64,000 bases of DNA, taken from assembly GCA_951813515.1 (NCBI GenBank), contig OX638346.1, positions 4,147,617-4,211,616 on the forward strand. The letters run 5' to 3'. Positions 8,901 to 21,979 of this stretch are shown piece by piece. The notes beneath the pieces were generated by a model. That model had not been told where the DNA came from and did not search any database. It saw nothing but the letters and a program-made list of their open reading frames with translations. The DNA is from an uncultured Pseudomonadales bacterium (lineage in GTDB: Bacteria > Pseudomonadota > Gammaproteobacteria > Pseudomonadales > Azotimanducaceae). The first letter of the stretch is position 1, and every line of letters starts with the position of its first letter. Position numbers and translations under genes: made by a program.

Positions 8901-11468
8901 ATGAACGCCTCGGCCCACACCCCGATGATGCGGCAGTACCTCGGCATCAAGGCCGAGTTCCCGGACATCCTGCTGTTCTACCGCATGGGCGATTTCTATG
9001 AGCTGTTCTTCGACGACGCCCGCGAGGCGGCGAGCCTGCTCGACATCACCCTCACCGCCCGCGGGCGCTCGGCGGGGCAACCCATCCCCATGGCGGGCGT
9101 GCCCTTCCACAGCGTCGACGGCTACCTGGCGCGGCTCGCACGGATGGGAAGATCCGTGGCGATCTGCGAACAGATAGGCGATCCGGCCAAGTCGAAGGGA
9201 CCTGTCGAGCGCCGCGTGACGCGTATCGTGACTCCGGGAACGCTGGCCGAAGACGGGTTGCTGGACCCCGACAGTGAGAGCGTGCTGGCGGGCGTGCAAC
9301 CCGACGGCGACGGCTGGGGATTGAGTTGGCTCAATGTTTCTTCCGGAGAGTTCCACATCCGCGAATGCGATTCGACAGATGCGCTGATCGCGGAGCTGGA
9401 CCGAATCGGCGCCGCGGAACTGGTGACGGCGGAAGATGTCGTCATCGACCCGGGCCGCGAGGTCACGCGCCGTCCCGCCCTCGATTTCGATGTCGATCTC
9501 GCCGAACGGTTCCTGACCGAGCACTTCGGCGTGCGCGACCTGACGGGTTTCGGCATACACGAAGTGACCGCGGGCGTCGGCGCCGCTGGCGCGGTGCTGC
9601 GCTACGCACAGAACGCGCGGCGACAATCCCTCGACTACATCGTATCGGTCCGCCGCTTCGAGGCCGGCGACCACGTGATCCTCGATCAGCGCACGCGCCG
9701 CAACCTCGAAGTCGATTCCCGCCTCGATGGTCAACCCACATCCCGAGGCACCGTGTACGGCGTACTGAACGAGACGCGCACGCCCATGGGCGCGAGGCTC
9801 CTGAAGCGCTGGCTCGCGGCACCGCTGAGAAACGCCGACGCGGTGCGCGAACGTCAACGGGCAGTGCTCGCCCTGATCGATACCCGCGGTGCCGAGCGGC
9901 TCCAGCCTGCCTTGAGAGAGATCGGCGATATCGAGCGAATCGTCACGCGAATCGCCCTGCGCAACGCTGCGCCGCGCGATCTCGCGAGATTGCGCGCGAG
10001 CCTCGCCGTGTGGCCCGATATCCGCGCACTGGTCGAGACGCTCGATGCGCCGGCACTCGTGCAACGCTTCGCTGCCCTGCCTCCCTTCCGGGAGGAACAC
10101 GACCTGCTGGACCGCGCGGTGGTCGATCAACCACCGGCGACATTGCGCGAAGGCGGTGTCATCGCGCGCGGTTTCGATGCAAAACTCGACGGCCTGCGCG
10201 ACCTCACGGAAAACGCCAGCGGCTTTCTTTCGGACCTCGAGGCCCGCGAGCGGGAACGCACGGGAATCGCCTCGCTCAAGGTCGGCTACAACCGCGTGCA
10301 CGGCTACTACATCGAGACGAACCGGGCGGCAGCCGAGGAGGTGCCCGCCGAGTACATCCGCAGGCAGACGCTGAAGAACGCGGAACGCTACATCACGCCG
10401 ACGCTGAAAAAGTTCGAGGACGAGGCGCTCACGAGCCAGGCGCGGGCGTTGCGCCGGGAAAGGGAACTCTATGACGACCTGCTGTCGCGCCTCGACGAGT
10501 CCGGGTCGGCGCTGCGGGCCGCCGGCGAAGCGCTGGCCGCCCTCGACGTGCTCGCGGCATTTGCCGACCGCGCCGACGCACTGGGCCTCGTCGCGCCGGA
10601 GTTGACCGATGTCCCCGGCATGCAGATACGCGGGGGACGCCACCTGGTCGTCGAGGCGGAGTCCGACGCGCCGTTCGTGCCGAACAACTTGGATCTCGAC
10701 GAGTCGCGCCGCATGCTCGTGATCACCGGTCCCAACATGGGCGGAAAGTCGACCTACATGCGCCAGACCGCGCTGATCGTCCTGCTCGCCTGGACCGGCT
10801 GTTTCGTTCCGGCGACTTCCGCCGCTATCGGGCCGGTCGACCGCATATTCACCCGCATCGGCGCGTCCGACGATCTCACCAGCGGACGCTCCACATTCAT
10901 GGTCGAAATGAGCGAGACGGCAGACATCCTGCACAACGCGACGCCCGAGAGCCTGGTCCTGCTCGACGAAATCGGGCGTGGCACGAGCACCTACGACGGC
11001 CTCGCGCTGGCGTGGGCGGCGGCGCGCCACCTGGCGATCCGGCTGCGTGCGTTCACGCTCTTCGCGACGCACTACTTCGAACTCACCGCGCTCCCGGAAG
11101 AGTTCCATGGCATCGCCAACGTCCATCTCGACGCGGTGGAACACGGCGCGGACGTGGTGTTCCTGCACATCGTCAAGGATGGCCCGGCGAACCAGAGCTA
11201 CGGCGTGCAGGTGGCGAAACTCGCCGGCGTGCCGGAGGCGGTGCTTGCGCTGGCTCGCACGCGGTTGGCGCGCCTCGAGACCCAACACAAGCGGAGCGAC
11301 GCACGGCAGGGGGACCTGTTCGCGCCACCACCGGACGAAGTTGCGGGTGTCGATGAAGACACAGGGGAGGAAGCAGTCCTGCGTGAACGTCTAAGCGAGG
11401 TGGATCCCGATCAGTTGACCCCTAAAGCGGCGCTTGACCTCGTGTTTGACCTCAAGAACCTGCTGTAG
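8901..11468 (+). CDS. mutS: DNA mismatch repair protein MutS
   Basis: 855 residues, usual length. MutS recognises mispairs and recruits MutL. The N-terminal mismatch-reading loop [15 protein letters not shown] is near residues 30-44. The ABC-type ATPase has Walker [14 protein letters not shown] from about residue 610, then [14 protein letters not shown] and [16 protein letters not shown] (Walker B and D loop), and FATHYFELT. The C-terminal end ([17 protein letters not shown]) matches the tetramerisation tail. Start ATG 8901 has GAGGCG upstream. It is followed by fdxA after 44 nt, a common gammaproteobacterial pairing. Confidence 0.98.
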   Translation: MNASAHTPMMRQYLGIKAEFPDILLFYRMGDFYELFFDDAREAASLLDITLTARGRSAGQPIPMAGVPFHSVDGYLARLARMGRSVAICEQIGDPAKSKGPVERRVTRIVTPGTLAEDGLLDPDSESVLAGVQPDGDGWGLSWLNVSSGEFHIRECDSTDALIAELDRIGAAELVTAEDVVIDPGREVTRRPALDFDVDLAERFLTEHFGVRDLTGFGIHEVTAGVGAAGAVLRYAQNARRQSLDYIVSVRRFEAGDHVILDQRTRRNLEVDSRLDGQPTSRGTVYGVLNETRTPMGARLLKRWLAAPLRNADAVRERQRAVLALIDTRGAERLQPALREIGDIERIVTRIALRNAAPRDLARLRASLAVWPDIRALVETLDAPALVQRFAALPPFREEHDLLDRAVVDQPPATLREGGVIARGFDAKLDGLRDLTENASGFLSDLEARERERTGIASLKVGYNRVHGYYIETNRAAAEEVPAEYIRRQTLKNAERYITPTLKKFEDEALTSQARALRRERELYDDLLSRLDESGSALRAAGEALAALDVLAAFADRADALGLVAPELTDVPGMQIRGGRHLVVEAESDAPFVPNNLDLDESRRMLVITGPNMGGKSTYMRQTALIVLLAWTGCFVPATSAAIGPVDRIFTRIGASDDLTSGRSTFMVEMSETADILHNATPESLVLLDEIGRGTSTYDGLALAWAAARHLAIRLRAFTLFATHYFELTALPEEFHGIANVHLDAVEHGADVVFLHIVKDGPANQSYGVQVAKLAGVPEAVLALARTRLARLETQHKRSDARQGDLFAPPPDEVAGVDEDTGEEAVLRERLSEVDPDQLTPKAALDLVFDLKNLL

Positions 11469-11512
11469 AATACGCCGCCCGAAACAGTCGAGGAAAGGAG
11501 ACGAGGACACCC

Positions 11513-11836
11513 ATGACTTTCGTGATCGGCGAAGCCTGCATCAAGTGCAAACTGACGGACTGCGTCGAGGTGTGTCCAGTCGACTGCTTCTATGAAGGGC
11601 CCAACATGCTCGTCATCCATCCCGACGAATGCATCGACTGCGCACTGTGCGAACCCGAGTGCCCGGTCGACGCGATCTATTCGGAGGACGAGTTGCCCGA
11701 GGACCAGGAAGACTTCCTCGATCTCAACGCCGAACTCGCGGAAGTCTGGCCGAACATCACGGAAGCGAAGGACGCGCCACCCGACGAGGCCGAGTGGCGC
11801 GAGGTTCCGAACAAGCGCGAACTGCTCGAACGCTGA
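11513..11836 (+). CDS. fdxA: 7Fe ferredoxin FdxA
   Basis: 107 residues, the size of the Azotobacter FdI family. It is a cytosolic electron carrier with one [3Fe-4S] and one [4Fe-4S] cluster. Cysteines at 9, 12, 17, 21 and 25 and a second set at 40, 43, 46 and 50 ([15 protein letters not shown]) give the cluster ligands. The acidic tail ending in NKRELLER is typical. It has a strong AAAGGAG ribosome site and follows mutS on the same strand. Its partner enzyme is not encoded nearby. Confidence 0.95.
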   Translation: MTFVIGEACIKCKLTDCVEVCPVDCFYEGPNMLVIHPDECIDCALCEPECPVDAIYSEDELPEDQEDFLDLNAELAEVWPNITEAKDAPPDEAEWREVPNKRELLER

Positions 11837-11853
11837 ACCCTGCCAGGCGGCGC

Positions 11854-11882
11854 GGGGACCCGGACAGAAAGGCCAGGTCCCC
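11854..11882. terminator. Inverted repeat between convergent fdxA and receptor genes, possible terminator
   Basis: GGGGACC at 11854-11860 pairs with GGTCCCC at 11876-11882 around a 15-nt loop, in the 67-bp gap between two convergent genes. A bidirectional terminator would fit this position, but no U-tract follows on either strand. Confidence 0.35.
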
Positions 11883-11903
11883 GTCGTAGCCTGTCTAATG
11901 ACG

Positions 11904-14672
11904 TTACATCGGGCTCCACATCACGCGGAAGTAGGTGTAGCCACCGTTGAAGGAGAAGGGAGACTGCTCGGGATAGATCAGTCCGGCCACCTCTCCGTGA
12001 GGGTTCTCATCCGGGTATTCGTCAAACGCGTTCTGCAGGCCAAACAATAGCGACAGCTTGTCGGTCACGTCGTACGCGATCTCGGCGTCGAACAGCATCT
12101 CGGGCTCCGGATAAAACGCCACCGAACCGTCGTTCGTCGGCGCATCGTAGTAACCGCCGTAGTGGCGCATCCGGGCCATGAGCCGCCAGGAGCCTTGCAG
12201 GTGATTCCAGGTCACCGTGACGCGAGAGTCCGGCCGGCCTTGTTCGATCTGCAGACGGCGATTTTCACTGGTGAACTCGGGATCGAACTTTGCAAGTTCG
12301 ATATCCGAGAAATTCGCCGCCAACGTCAGGGTGGATACGCCGCCCGCAAGGTCGAAGGGCAGATTCGCCACGACATCGAAGCCCGTTGCCTGCACGGTCT
12401 GCTGGTTGGAAAAGAAGCGTACCGACGAGAAACTCGTGGCGTCGGACACGCCCACGGCGAGCAATGCGTCCTTGTCCGCCTCGGTCAGGCTGAACCGGCT
12501 CGTGAACGCAATGCGGTCCGTAATCTCGATGTTGTAATAGTCCATCGTCACGTCGAGGTCGCCGACATGGAACACCAGGCCGAACGTCAGGTTGACCGAC
12601 TCTTCGGGAGTCAACTCCTGCGCGCCCTTCTGCTGGGCGATCGGGTTCGACGGCGGCAGCGTCGCGATGTCCGCCAGCGCGCCGTTCTGGAACTCCGTCG
12701 TGACGTTGCGGAGATTGGCCTGTCCGGCGGTCGGCACCCGGAAACCGGTGCTCGCGGCACCGCGCAGCGCGACGCTATCCGAGATCTGCAGACGAGCCAC
12801 GATCTTGCCGTCCAGCGTCGTGCCGAATACCGAGTAGTTCTCAAAGCGCAAGGCACCGCCTAGCAGGAGACGCTCGGACACGTCGGACTCGAGGTCGACG
12901 TACGCAGCCGTGGCGCGCACGGTGTGCTCTCCCGCGTCGCCGGGCTGAAATCCGGCAAAGCCGTTCGAGCCGACGCCGAAGCCCTGTGCCGCGAGGCCGA
13001 ACTCGATGTTCGGATCAATGTAGAACGAGTTGGGATCGCCGTTGTGGATGCGGAATGTCTCGTCCCGGTACTCCAGGCCGGCGCCCACGTTGAGAGGACC
13101 CCACAGACCCACCTCGAACGGCCTCGACACGTCAAAATTGACCACCCGGTCCGTCTCCGTGTAGGCCCCGGCGTCGTAGTAGACGGGAATGTCGTTGCGC
13201 TGCGCCAACAGTTGCGGATTGATGGTGTTGTAGATGTAGAACTCGGCGTTGCTGCGGCCCGCGGTTACGCTCAGGTCGTAGTACCAGCCTTCGCCGATAT
13301 TGCCGCGCACACCCCCGGCCACCGCAAAATCGTGGATATAGCCGCCGAATTGCGGCGTGAAACCGCCGGGGAATTTCTCGATGAGCGAGTAGCAATTCGG
13401 ATCGCTCGCGATCTGTGACAGTGCCGATTGGTCGGCAACATAGTTCACTATCCTTACCGCCGGGCAATTGCCCGACATATCGCCGGAGAGGTCCGCCACC
13501 TTGACGGTGCGAGTGACACCCGCCGTATCGACAACCGGTGAGCCGTCCCCGTAGAACAAGTCGACACCGTCGTCGAGGTCGCCCTGGCCGGGCGAGACCA
13601 GGTCGCCATCATCGAGTTTGAAAACCGGCGTGCCATTGGCGTCCAGCACCGGCCCGCGGAACACGCCGTTGCGCGTGTGCGGGTTCCGATAGTAGAAACC
13701 GCCTTCCACCTGCCGCTCGGCCCAGTTGCCGAAAGCGTACGCCTCGCTGCCGTTGCCGAGCTCGATGCCGAAGTTGCCGAACAGCTTGAAGTCGCCGGAT
13801 TTCTCCGGTGCGCCCCAGATCTGCGCCGCCGGCTGCCGCACATGGGTATTGCCGGCGTTGATCAGCGCCTGCGCGTCGCCGCGCTGGCGGCTCCGGCTCG
13901 TGGGTTCGGTTTCTTTCCACTCGAAGCTCAAGTTGGCGAATCCGGCGTCGCTGAGCGGCAAGCCCACGTTGGTGGCTACGGTCAGCCTGTCGCCGTCGCC
14001 TTCGAAATATTGCCCCCATTTGGCGTCGACCGTGGCGCCGCTATCGTCTTCCTTGAGGACGAAATTGAGGATGCCGGCGATCGCGTCGGATCCATACTGC
14101 GCTGACGCGCCATCGCGGAGCACTTCAAGACGGTCGAGCGCAATGGCGGGAATCGCGGACAGGTCGGGGCCTTGCGACCCGCCGGAAATGCCGGCGCCGA
14201 GCAGGGCAATAACGGCCGCGCGGTGGCGACGCTTGCCGTTGACCAGCACCAGCGTGGCGTCCGGCGGCAGGGAACGCAGCGTCGCCGGACGGATAAAGGT
14301 CGCCGCATCGCTGATAGGTTCCTGGGCGACGTTGTACGACGGGACGGTTGCCGCAAGCAGCGAGTCCATGTCGCTGTCGCCGTGCGCGCGAAAGTCGTCG
14401 CCGCCGATCACATCGACCGGCACCGGCGAGTCAGCAGCGGAACGGTCCCTGCGCCGCGACCCTACCACTACCACTTCTTCGATCTGACCGGAGGCCTGCG
14501 CAATTGGCGCCGCTTCCTCCTGGGCGGAGGCGACAGGCCCCGAGGTCAGGCAAACCAGCAAGGACGCAAGGAATGCCGGACCCGCGACGGCAACACTCGA
14601 CATGACGCGACGAGGCTCCGAACGCTTGTGGCTACCCTGAGTCTTGATCTCAACGAGGACATTTCTGTGCAT
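11904..14672 (-). CDS. TonB-dependent outer-membrane receptor
   Basis: 922 residues. A basic N-terminus and a hydrophobic segment ending in SGPVASAQ form the signal peptide. EEVVVVGSRRR just after it is the TonB box. The plug follows (LRSLPPDATLVLVNGKRRH, then IALDRLEVLRDGASAQYGSDAIAG, a classical plug motif), and then a 22-strand-type barrel of about 700 residues. Start is ATG 14672; an internal ATG at 14603 would shorten the n-region. The family imports siderophores, vitamin B12, sugars or other large ligands with energy from TonB/ExbBD. No biosynthetic or periplasmic partner is adjacent, so the substrate is unknown. It occupies the interval between mutS-fdxA and pyrG. Confidence 0.93.
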   Translation of the reverse strand: MHRNVLVEIKTQGSHKRSEPRRVMSSVAVAGPAFLASLLVCLTSGPVASAQEEAAPIAQASGQIEEVVVVGSRRRDRSAADSPVPVDVIGGDDFRAHGDSDMDSLLAATVPSYNVAQEPISDAATFIRPATLRSLPPDATLVLVNGKRRHRAAVIALLGAGISGGSQGPDLSAIPAIALDRLEVLRDGASAQYGSDAIAGILNFVLKEDDSGATVDAKWGQYFEGDGDRLTVATNVGLPLSDAGFANLSFEWKETEPTSRSRQRGDAQALINAGNTHVRQPAAQIWGAPEKSGDFKLFGNFGIELGNGSEAYAFGNWAERQVEGGFYYRNPHTRNGVFRGPVLDANGTPVFKLDDGDLVSPGQGDLDDGVDLFYGDGSPVVDTAGVTRTVKVADLSGDMSGNCPAVRIVNYVADQSALSQIASDPNCYSLIEKFPGGFTPQFGGYIHDFAVAGGVRGNIGEGWYYDLSVTAGRSNAEFYIYNTINPQLLAQRNDIPVYYDAGAYTETDRVVNFDVSRPFEVGLWGPLNVGAGLEYRDETFRIHNGDPNSFYIDPNIEFGLAAQGFGVGSNGFAGFQPGDAGEHTVRATAAYVDLESDVSERLLLGGALRFENYSVFGTTLDGKIVARLQISDSVALRGAASTGFRVPTAGQANLRNVTTEFQNGALADIATLPPSNPIAQQKGAQELTPEESVNLTFGLVFHVGDLDVTMDYYNIEITDRIAFTSRFSLTEADKDALLAVGVSDATSFSSVRFFSNQQTVQATGFDVVANLPFDLAGGVSTLTLAANFSDIELAKFDPEFTSENRRLQIEQGRPDSRVTVTWNHLQGSWRLMARMRHYGGYYDAPTNDGSVAFYPEPEMLFDAEIAYDVTDKLSLLFGLQNAFDEYPDENPHGEVAGLIYPEQSPFSFNGGYTYFRVMWSPM

Positions 14673-14734
14673 TTCGACTGTTCCTTACTACGTCTCGATC
14701 CAACATCCTATGGTGCACTCAAGCACCCGCTGTG

Positions 14735-14761
14735 TGCAATTCAGCCACCGCCGTAATTGCA
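14735..14761. promoter_or_regulatory. Inverted repeat upstream of the TonB-dependent receptor, candidate operator
   Basis: TGCAATT at 14735-14741 is perfectly inverted as AATTGCA at 14755-14761, with a 13-bp spacer. It lies 63-89 bp before the receptor start, in an AT-richer promoter-like region shared with divergent pyrG. It does not resemble a Fur box. It may bind a regulator for the receptor. No gene is seen in 14673-14937. Confidence 0.35.
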
Positions 14762-14769
14762 ATAACTAA

Positions 14770-16656
<1,887 letters not shown>

Positions 16657-16657
16657 T

Positions 16658-18816
<2,159 letters not shown>

Positions 18817-18851
18817 CGGAGACAACGACAGTTGGGTAGCAGGTAGCCGCC

Positions 18852-19166
18852 GTGAAGTTCTTCGTATGCCTGGGTATCCTGGCCATTCTCGCCCTGCAGT
18901 ACCGCTATTGGGTCGGCGATGCCGGTCATCTCGCGGTCGTCGAGTTGACGGAAAGGATCGAGGCGGAACAACGTCTCAATGATCGACTGACGCGGCGCAA
19001 CCGTTTGCTCACAGCCGAAATCGCCGCGCTGAAGGAAGGCCTCGATGCCGTGGAGGCGCGCGCGCGGACGGCTCTCGGCATGGTTGCACAAGGCGAAACT
19101 TTCTTTCTCGTGGTCGATGATGATGAAACCGGGCCGGAGGGCGAAGGCGGGCTGCGAACGCCGTGA
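18852..19166 (+). CDS. ftsB: Cell division protein FtsB
   Basis: 104 residues. A single membrane helix (FFVCLGILAILALQYRYWVG, residues 3-22) precedes a coiled coil of about residues 33-70 and ends in RARTALGMVAQGETFF, the conserved FtsB C-terminal signature. FtsB bridges FtsL and FtsQ at the divisome. Start is GTG 18852. The stop overlaps truD; ispD and ispF, which normally lie between, are missing. Confidence 0.93.
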   Translation: MKFFVCLGILAILALQYRYWVGDAGHLAVVELTERIEAEQRLNDRLTRRNRLLTAEIAALKEGLDAVEARARTALGMVAQGETFFLVVDDDETGPEGEGGLRTP

Positions 19167-20119
19167 TGCACTGGCCCCGCGCCCATGCCGGCGCGCGGAA
19201 TGTCACCGGCATTCTGCGCCTGACGCCGGACGACTTCCAAGTGACCGAGTCCTTGACGTTCGAGCCCACCGGGGAAGGCGAACACCTGTACCTTCTGGTG
19301 GAGAAACGCGGACTCACCACGCACGCGGTGCAGCAGATGCTTGCCGGTAGTTGCGGCGTCCCGATTCGCGACGTCTCCTTCGCCGGCATGAAAGACAGGC
19401 GCGCTGTGGCGCGCCAATGGTTCAGCGTGCGCCTGCCCCAGCGAGAAGATGTCCATGTCGGCGAAGGCGTGCGTATCCTGCGACAGGTCCACCATAGGCG
19501 AAAACTCCGGCGCGGCGAACTGGACAGGAACCGCTTTAGGATTCGTATCCGCGACCTCGCGGGAGATCCCCAGGCGGCGCTCGCGCTACTCGGCGAGCAC
19601 GGTGCGCCAAACTATTTCGGCGCGCAACGGTTCGGCGCCACGGGGCAGAATGTGGGTGCCGCCCTGGATTGGGTGCGGGCGGGCAAACCTCGAATCTCGC
19701 GGTTTCTCCGGTCCGTGTACCTGTCGAGCCTGCGCAGCTTCCTGTTCAACGAGGTCCTCGGCGAGCGGGTCTCGGGGGACACCTGGCGCAGTTTCCTTGA
19801 CGGCGAGGCCGAACTGGATGGGCAGCCCACCGGACCGCTTTGGGGCCGGGGTAGACTGCCGAGCAGCGGCACCGCGCGCATGCTCGAAGAACGCTTGATC
19901 GAGGCCCACGCCGAGATCGCCGATGCATTGGAGTTTGTCGGACTGCGCCAGGAACGGCGACCGCTGGCAGCGATTCTCAAGAATCTGTCCTGGCACATCG
20001 ATGAAGGCGCGATGACCGTCGAATTCGCGCTCGGCCCAGGCACCTACGCGACAACGGTGCTCCGTGAAGTCGGGGAGTTCCACGATGCGCCGCGCGATTG
20101 CGATGCGACCAGGCGATGA
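19163..20119 (+). CDS. truD: tRNA pseudouridine(13) synthase TruD
   Basis: 318 residues. The enzyme isomerises U13 in tRNA-Glu. The catalytic aspartate is D78 in FAGMKDRRAVARQWFS. The TRUD insertion and the motif NYFGAQRFG (about 149-157) follow, then the C-terminal GTYATTVLREV. The start is the GTG at 19163 overlapping the ftsB stop, or the ATG immediately after at 19166. The stop overlaps the next gene's ATG (ATGA). Confidence 0.95.
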   Translation: MMHWPRAHAGARNVTGILRLTPDDFQVTESLTFEPTGEGEHLYLLVEKRGLTTHAVQQMLAGSCGVPIRDVSFAGMKDRRAVARQWFSVRLPQREDVHVGEGVRILRQVHHRRKLRRGELDRNRFRIRIRDLAGDPQAALALLGEHGAPNYFGAQRFGATGQNVGAALDWVRAGKPRISRFLRSVYLSSLRSFLFNEVLGERVSGDTWRSFLDGEAELDGQPTGPLWGRGRLPSSGTARMLEERLIEAHAEIADALEFVGLRQERRPLAAILKNLSWHIDEGAMTVEFALGPGTYATTVLREVGEFHDAPRDCDATRR

Positions 20120-21006
20120 CACGCCTGCGGGGTTGGCGGGAATGGCTCGGTATCGTCGCGCGGGGCGTCGCGATGGGCATGGCAGAGGTTGTGCCTGGCG
20201 TTTCCGGCGGCACGATCGCGTTCATCACGGGTATCTACGAACGGTTACTGAACGCCCTGGCCGCCTTTTCGCCAAGTTCGCCGAGGGTGCTGTTGCGCGA
20301 CGGCTTCGGCGCATTCCACCGGACCCACGACCTGTCGTTCCTGGCCGCGCTTGCGCTTGGGATGATCGTCGGTCTGATAATATTCGCACGCGTCCTCGGC
20401 TACCTACTCGATACGCACGGACCGGTTGTATGGGGTTTCATTTTCGGGCTGATCACGGCGTCCCTGCCCAGGGTCGCGCTCCGCACCACGTTGCCCTCCC
20501 TCGCGACCTTCGGCATCGCCGGAGCATTCCTGGCCGTGTTCGTGGCAACCCTGGCGCCGACGAGTTCGGACCCGACCTACCCTCGCTTCCTGATCGGCGG
20601 CGCGCTCGCCGCTACCGCGTGGATACTGCCCGGCATATCCGGCAGCCTGGTCCTGGTTCTCCTTGGTCTGTGGGAACCCCTGATCGCCGCGCTGAACACG
20701 GCTCAACTCGACATCATCGCCGCGACCGTGGCGGGCATGGCAATCGGGCTGCTGTCCTTCGTCAGGCTTCTCGCGCGTTCGCTGGAACGCTATCCCGGCG
20801 CCGTCTTCTCGTTGCTGACCGGGTTGATGGCCGGATCCCTGGTCCGCCTGTGGCCCTGGCGCGTGGACGACACGATGGTGCTGCCCGCAACCTATCGAGC
20901 GAGCACGGGAGATGACCCGATGATCGCCTGGGTTGCTGTCGCCGCGTGTCTCGGCATCGCTGCCATTACGGTACTCGCAAAAAGTGGCCAGCCAGCGAAT
21001 CATTAG
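20116..21006 (+). CDS. DUF368 membrane protein (PopT-type undecaprenyl-phosphate translocase candidate)
   Basis: 296 residues, with about eight predicted membrane helices. Two halves each carry a PGxSG motif (VVPGVSGGTIAFITGIYE and ILPGISGSLVLVLLGLWE), the hallmark of DUF368. Members of this family have been reported to recycle undecaprenyl phosphate across the inner membrane, serving wall and envelope polymer synthesis. Start is ATG 20116, overlapping the truD stop. The 3' end overlaps the NlpD-like gene by 23 nt, which suggests joint expression with cell-wall remodelling. The role here is inferred from the family only. Confidence 0.85.
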   Translation: MTRLRGWREWLGIVARGVAMGMAEVVPGVSGGTIAFITGIYERLLNALAAFSPSSPRVLLRDGFGAFHRTHDLSFLAALALGMIVGLIIFARVLGYLLDTHGPVVWGFIFGLITASLPRVALRTTLPSLATFGIAGAFLAVFVATLAPTSSDPTYPRFLIGGALAATAWILPGISGSLVLVLLGLWEPLIAALNTAQLDIIAATVAGMAIGLLSFVRLLARSLERYPGAVFSLLTGLMAGSLVRLWPWRVDDTMVLPATYRASTGDDPMIAWVAVAACLGIAAITVLAKSGQPANH

Positions 21007-21886
21007 CCTGTTTGTCTGCGCGACGCTCGCCGCCGGCTGCGCCACGCCGTCGCGCGCGCCCGTCCAGGACCGGTCGGAGCCGATTTCGAAACCGGCCATC
21101 AAGACGTCGGGCGAGTACATCGTGAGACCCAATGACTCCCTCTATGCGATAGCCTGGAAATACCAGCTCGACTACCGGGATATCGCGCGTCGGAACGGAA
21201 TAGCGCCCCCCTACACGATCTACCCCGGACAAAAGCTGTTGCTGTACGGCATGAAGAGCGAGCCTTCCGCTGCAACGGACTCCACGGGTGCGAGCATACC
21301 GGCACCGGTGCAGACCAAGCCAAAGACCGCTGCGCGCCCGGCGCAGCCTCCGGCACAACCCGTCGCCAAACCGGCGGCAAGACCCGTCACCAAACCGGTG
21401 GCAACACCGGTAGTAGAACCGGTCGCCAAACCGGTGGCAAAGTCCGTCACCAAACCTGCGCCGCGCGCACGCCCCACGCCGTCCACCGCGCAGAAGTCAG
21501 CACCCAGCCAACCCGCGCCAGCGCGCGCGGGATGGCGTTGGCCGGTCAACACGCAGCCCGCACGCGGATTTGGCCGCGGCAACAATGGCCTGGACTATCT
21601 GCTTCCGAACGGCCACCGGGTGATCGCGGCGGCGGCCGGCGAGGTGGTGTATGCCGGCGCCGGTATCGGCGGGTATCGGTACACGATTATCGTCGAGCAT
21701 TCCGACACGTACCTGTCGGCTTACAACATCAACGTAGAGCCTGCGGTCGCCGAGGGAAGCCGGATCGCCAGCGGCGGGAAGATATGCGACATCGGATCCG
21801 GCAGTCCCACCACGCGCCGGCTGCACTTCGAGATTCGCCGCAACGGCGCACCCGTGGACCCGGCAAAGATCATCGGCAGGGGATAG
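20984..21886 (+). CDS. nlpD: NlpD-like lipoprotein, LysM plus LytM (M23) domains
   Basis: 300 residues from the GTG at 20984. The lipobox LAAGC (about residues 15-19) marks an outer-membrane lipoprotein. A LysM peptidoglycan-binding domain spans about 45-90. A Pro/Val/Lys/Ala linker with PVAKP, PVTKP and PVATP repeats spans about 120-170. The LytM domain fills the C-terminus (LHFEIRRNGAPVDP). The first zinc-ligand position holds Asn (GNNGLDY) rather than His, consistent with NlpD/EnvC-type activators that stimulate amidases and are not enzymes themselves. Normally rpoS follows; here a family A repeat and convergent tilS do. Confidence 0.88.
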   Translation: MASQRIISLFVCATLAAGCATPSRAPVQDRSEPISKPAIKTSGEYIVRPNDSLYAIAWKYQLDYRDIARRNGIAPPYTIYPGQKLLLYGMKSEPSAATDSTGASIPAPVQTKPKTAARPAQPPAQPVAKPAARPVTKPVATPVVEPVAKPVAKSVTKPAPRARPTPSTAQKSAPSQPAPARAGWRWPVNTQPARGFGRGNNGLDYLLPNGHRVIAAAAGEVVYAGAGIGGYRYTIIVEHSDTYLSAYNINVEPAVAEGSRIASGGKICDIGSGSPTTRRLHFEIRRNGAPVDPAKIIGRG

Positions 21887-21971
21887 CGCCAGGAAACCCG
21901 TCCGCGGCTTCGCCTGCGCCGTCTTTCACCCCCGCCCCGAGCCCACCTACCACTCTGTCGGACTGTTAGCG
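21884..21971 (+). repeat. Family A dispersed repeat, copy 2, starting at the nlpD stop codon
   Basis: The unit begins with the nlpD stop itself (TAGCGCCA). It carries hairpin CGCGGCTTCGCCTGCG, the conserved block TTTCACCCCCGCCCC plus GAGCCCACCTACCACTC, and ends TGTCGGACTGTTAGCG. It fills the gap between convergent nlpD and tilS. Part of the ATGAAATCC segment is altered to AGGAAACCC. Confidence 0.75.
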
Positions 21972-21979
21972 AAAGATAA

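Noticed and set aside
8766-11288. 840-codon open frame antisense to mutS
   Set aside because: It mirrors the whole mutS gene, has no signal, domain or ribosome site, and such antisense frames are expected from high-GC codon usage.
14172-14756. Plus-strand frame over the receptor N-terminus
   Set aside because: Antisense shadow of the TonB-dependent receptor; no recognisable features.
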